A stretch of 64,000 bases of DNA, from positions 40,336 to 104,335 of the forward strand of contig CAZSYL010000004.1 of assembly GCA_964610745.1 (NCBI GenBank). The letters run 5' to 3'. The DNA comes from SHLQ01 sp964610745 (lineage in GTDB: Bacteria > Actinomycetota > Acidimicrobiia > Acidimicrobiales > SHLQ01). Shown in pieces: positions 62,389 to 64,000 of this stretch (within the stretch, counting starts at the first letter, position 1; every line of letters begins with the position of its first letter). The position numbers were made by a program, and so were the translations under genes. The notes beneath the pieces were generated by a model. The model was not told the origin of the DNA, ran no database searches, and was given only the letters and a program-made list of their open reading frames with translations.

Positions 62389-62463
62389 AAAGATGGGGTG
62401 TGACACGGGATATAAGCACCATCTGACTGGGGCATTCCCGTTGCTTTCGGGCACACTCTTTTG

Positions 62464-63972
62464 GTGACTGACGGCAGCAAAATGAGCAATGGTGCAGCGA
62501 GTGGCGACGTCTCCCCGACGGCGCGAAACGTCAGCGGCACGGCGTCGATCATCCTCGTCGCGGCCACATCTGGGCTGGTGCTCGTGCTCGAAATCCTCGC
62601 TGGACGACTCCTCGCCCCCTACATCGGTGTTTCGCTCGACACTTTCACTGGCATCATCGGCACAATCCTCGCCGGTATTGCCGCTGGTGCAGCCATCGGC
62701 GGCTCGCTCGCTGACCGTCAGGATCCGGTACGCCTCATCGCCAGAGCGCTCTTCTTCGGCGGTGCGCTCACGTGGCTCTCCATCCCGATCGCGAGCGCAC
62801 TTGGCCCCAACCTCGGCTCTGGACCTGCCGCCATCGTCACGCTGACTGCAGCGGCGTTCTTCCTGCCCGCAGCCGTGCTCAGCGGCATCGGCCCAATGGT
62901 GACGAAACTCGAACTCGAATCGCTCGACGAAACCGGCTCGGTCGTCGGAAAGCTCTCCGCTGCCAGCACCTTTGGCGCACTCGTTGGCACCTTCGGAACC
63001 GGCTTCATCCTCATCACCGTCCTGCCGGTCCGGGCGATCATCGTCGGCGTCGGTGCCGTGCTCGTGCTCGGCGGCGTCGTGATGTTTGCCTACACAAAGC
63101 GCGCCCGCCCAGATCTGCCCGAGATCGCAGCCGTCGTATTCGCGGCGGTGTCGAGCCTGCTCATACCTTCGCCGTGCGATCAGACGACCGACTACTACTG
63201 CGTCTCGATCGTCGCCGACGACCCGAACGACCCGGACGGACGAGAGGGTGGACGAAGCCTCTGGATCGATCGCCTCCGCCACGCTCACGTCGACCTCGAT
63301 GATCCGCTCTTTCTCGACATCCGCTACATGCGCCTGTTCGCCGACGCGGTCGAGGCGACTCCGGACGAACCACTACGAGTGCTCCACGTCGGCGGCGGAG
63401 GCTTTGTTCTCCCCCGTTTCATCAACGAGGTTCGCCCTGGATCAGAGAACGTCGTCCTCGAGCTCGACGATGATCTTGTCCGGATCGCCGAAGAATCACT
63501 GGGATTGAGCGCAGACGACAACCTCGACATCCGAACCGGTGATGCGCGACTGCATCTCGAAGACCTCGAAAGCGGCAGCTTCGACCTCATCGTCGGAGAT
63601 GCGTACGGCGGGACGTCGGTGCCCTGGCACCTCACAACCACCGAAGTGATGGGCGAGTTCGATCGACTCCTGGCCAGCGACGGCCTCTACATCATGAACG
63701 TGATCGACGGCGACGAAAGCCGCTTTGCCCGCGCACAGCTCGCTACCATCCGACAGCATTTCGGCGAACTGGCCGTGATTGCACCCGAGGACGGAATCCC
63801 CTCGTTCGCTGTCAACCAAGTCTTTCTGGCGTCACGAGTCGAACTCCCCGAAGTCGAGATCGAACCCGCCGATGGCATCCTGTTCGACGGTGACGCGATC
63901 GACGCATTCATCGGCGACGACCCACTGATCCTCACCGACGACTTTGCACCAGCGGACCAACTCCTGCCTTAA
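62464..63972 (+). CDS. Membrane-embedded spermidine-synthase-like protein
   Basis: This protein of about 502 residues has an N-terminal half with seven or so hydrophobic segments (about 20-220, LVLVLEILAGRLLAPYIG opening) and a C-terminal Rossmann-like spermidine synthase domain (LRVLHVGGGGFVLPRFINE near 310, ENVVLELDDDLV, IRTGDARLHLEDL, FDLIVGDAYGGTSVPWHLTT). The SAM-binding aspartate/glutamate motifs are present. It may make polyamine-like products or act as a fused-MFS-type aminopropyltransferase. The start is GTG 62464 or ATG 62482; neither has a good ribosome-binding site, so leaderless initiation is possible. Divergent from rmuC. Confidence 0.85.
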   Translation: MTDGSKMSNGAASGDVSPTARNVSGTASIILVAATSGLVLVLEILAGRLLAPYIGVSLDTFTGIIGTILAGIAAGAAIGGSLADRQDPVRLIARALFFGGALTWLSIPIASALGPNLGSGPAAIVTLTAAAFFLPAAVLSGIGPMVTKLELESLDETGSVVGKLSAASTFGALVGTFGTGFILITVLPVRAIIVGVGAVLVLGGVVMFAYTKRARPDLPEIAAVVFAAVSSLLIPSPCDQTTDYYCVSIVADDPNDPDGREGGRSLWIDRLRHAHVDLDDPLFLDIRYMRLFADAVEATPDEPLRVLHVGGGGFVLPRFINEVRPGSENVVLELDDDLVRIAEESLGLSADDNLDIRTGDARLHLEDLESGSFDLIVGDAYGGTSVPWHLTTTEVMGEFDRLLASDGLYIMNVIDGDESRFARAQLATIRQHFGELAVIAPEDGIPSFAVNQVFLASRVELPEVEIEPADGILFDGDAIDAFIGDDPLILTDDFAPADQLLP

Positions 63973-63973
63973 T

Positions 63974-63996
63974 ATGTTCGCACTTCCGGCGAACAT
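63974..63996 (+). terminator. Hairpin just after the spermidine-synthase-like gene
   Basis: ATGTTCGC at 63974-63981 pairs perfectly with GCGAACAT at 63989-63996 around a seven-base loop, 2 bases after the stop. The window ends 4 bases later, so no T-tract can be checked. A terminator or regulator site is possible. Confidence 0.45.
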
Positions 63997-64000
63997 CCGC

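Noticed and set aside
63974..63996. SOS-type LexA box
   Set aside because: The inverted repeat has GTTC then GAAC order with a seven-base loop, opposite to the actinobacterial GAAC-N4-GTTC box, and it lies after a stop codon rather than before a gene.

Overview
The window looks like a chromosomal scaffold from an actinomycete, probably a free-living Acidimicrobiia-like lineage. That placement is an inference from gene content: a one-polypeptide 2-oxoglutarate decarboxylase/dehydrogenase (Kgd), an Rpf-type resuscitation factor next to rsmA and ispE, an HRDC-tailed UvrD2 helicase, the tiny ribosomal protein bS22, DUF501 and FtsB beside eno and ppx, and frequent GTG/TTG starts with ATGA overlaps. 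One run of 100 N (3296-3395) is an assembly gap of unknown true length. No stretch longer than about 300 bases lacks a gene, apart from the gap itself. No insertion sequence, prophage, CRISPR array or rRNA was seen.

Region 1 (1-9781, all + strand) reads as one tightly coupled operon. It holds a substrate-binding protein, ATPase and two permeases of the sulfonate/nitrate/taurine ABC class, then (after the gap) a membrane protein fragment, a single-chain [2Fe-2S]/molybdenum hydroxylase, an OsmC protein, a small membrane protein, a double-OsmC protein and a redoxin. The redoxin has an in-frame TGA exactly where the first cysteine of its CxxC motif should be. A second gene, an AhpD-like protein at 11166-11831, has an in-frame TGA at the second cysteine of its CxxC. 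Both TGAs are followed at almost the same distance by a stem-loop with an apical GGTC, as expected of bacterial SECIS elements. I interpret both as selenoproteins. They are the most exciting signal in the window.

Region 2 (9794-20137) carries an MFS transporter divergent from the AhpD-like gene, succinate-semialdehyde dehydrogenase, a cluster of a DctP-like protein without signal peptide, a DUF3500 protein and an SCO6745-like protein, then an FMN-dependent 2-hydroxy-acid oxidase and a FAD/Fe-S D-lactate-type dehydrogenase. This looks catabolic: uptake and oxidation of small organic acids.

Region 3 (20171-32798) has YceI, a PH/SHOCT membrane protein, UvrD2, Kgd, exonuclease III, a cation/proton antiporter, EttA and a PP2C-like phosphatase. 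Region 4 (32968-37035) contains a zinc-ribbon protein, a dense palindromic repeat, sulfate activation (cysD-cysN-cysC) and divergent cysQ. Region 5 (37174-46795) has glutamate dehydrogenase, an acetyltransferase, ppx, then a molybdenum-hydroxylase maturation block (mocA fused to DUF501, two XdhC/CoxI proteins, CoxE-like, CoxD-like) wedged between DUF501 and ftsB-eno. That block plausibly matures the hydroxylase of region 1.

Region 6 (46903-63972) is a housekeeping block: degenerate YabN/MazG-like protein, lipoprotein, mfd, pth, rplY, prs, a degenerate GlmU-like protein, tRNA-Gln, bS22, ispE, rsmA, rpf-like, tatD-like, metG, rmuC, and a spermidine-synthase-like membrane protein.
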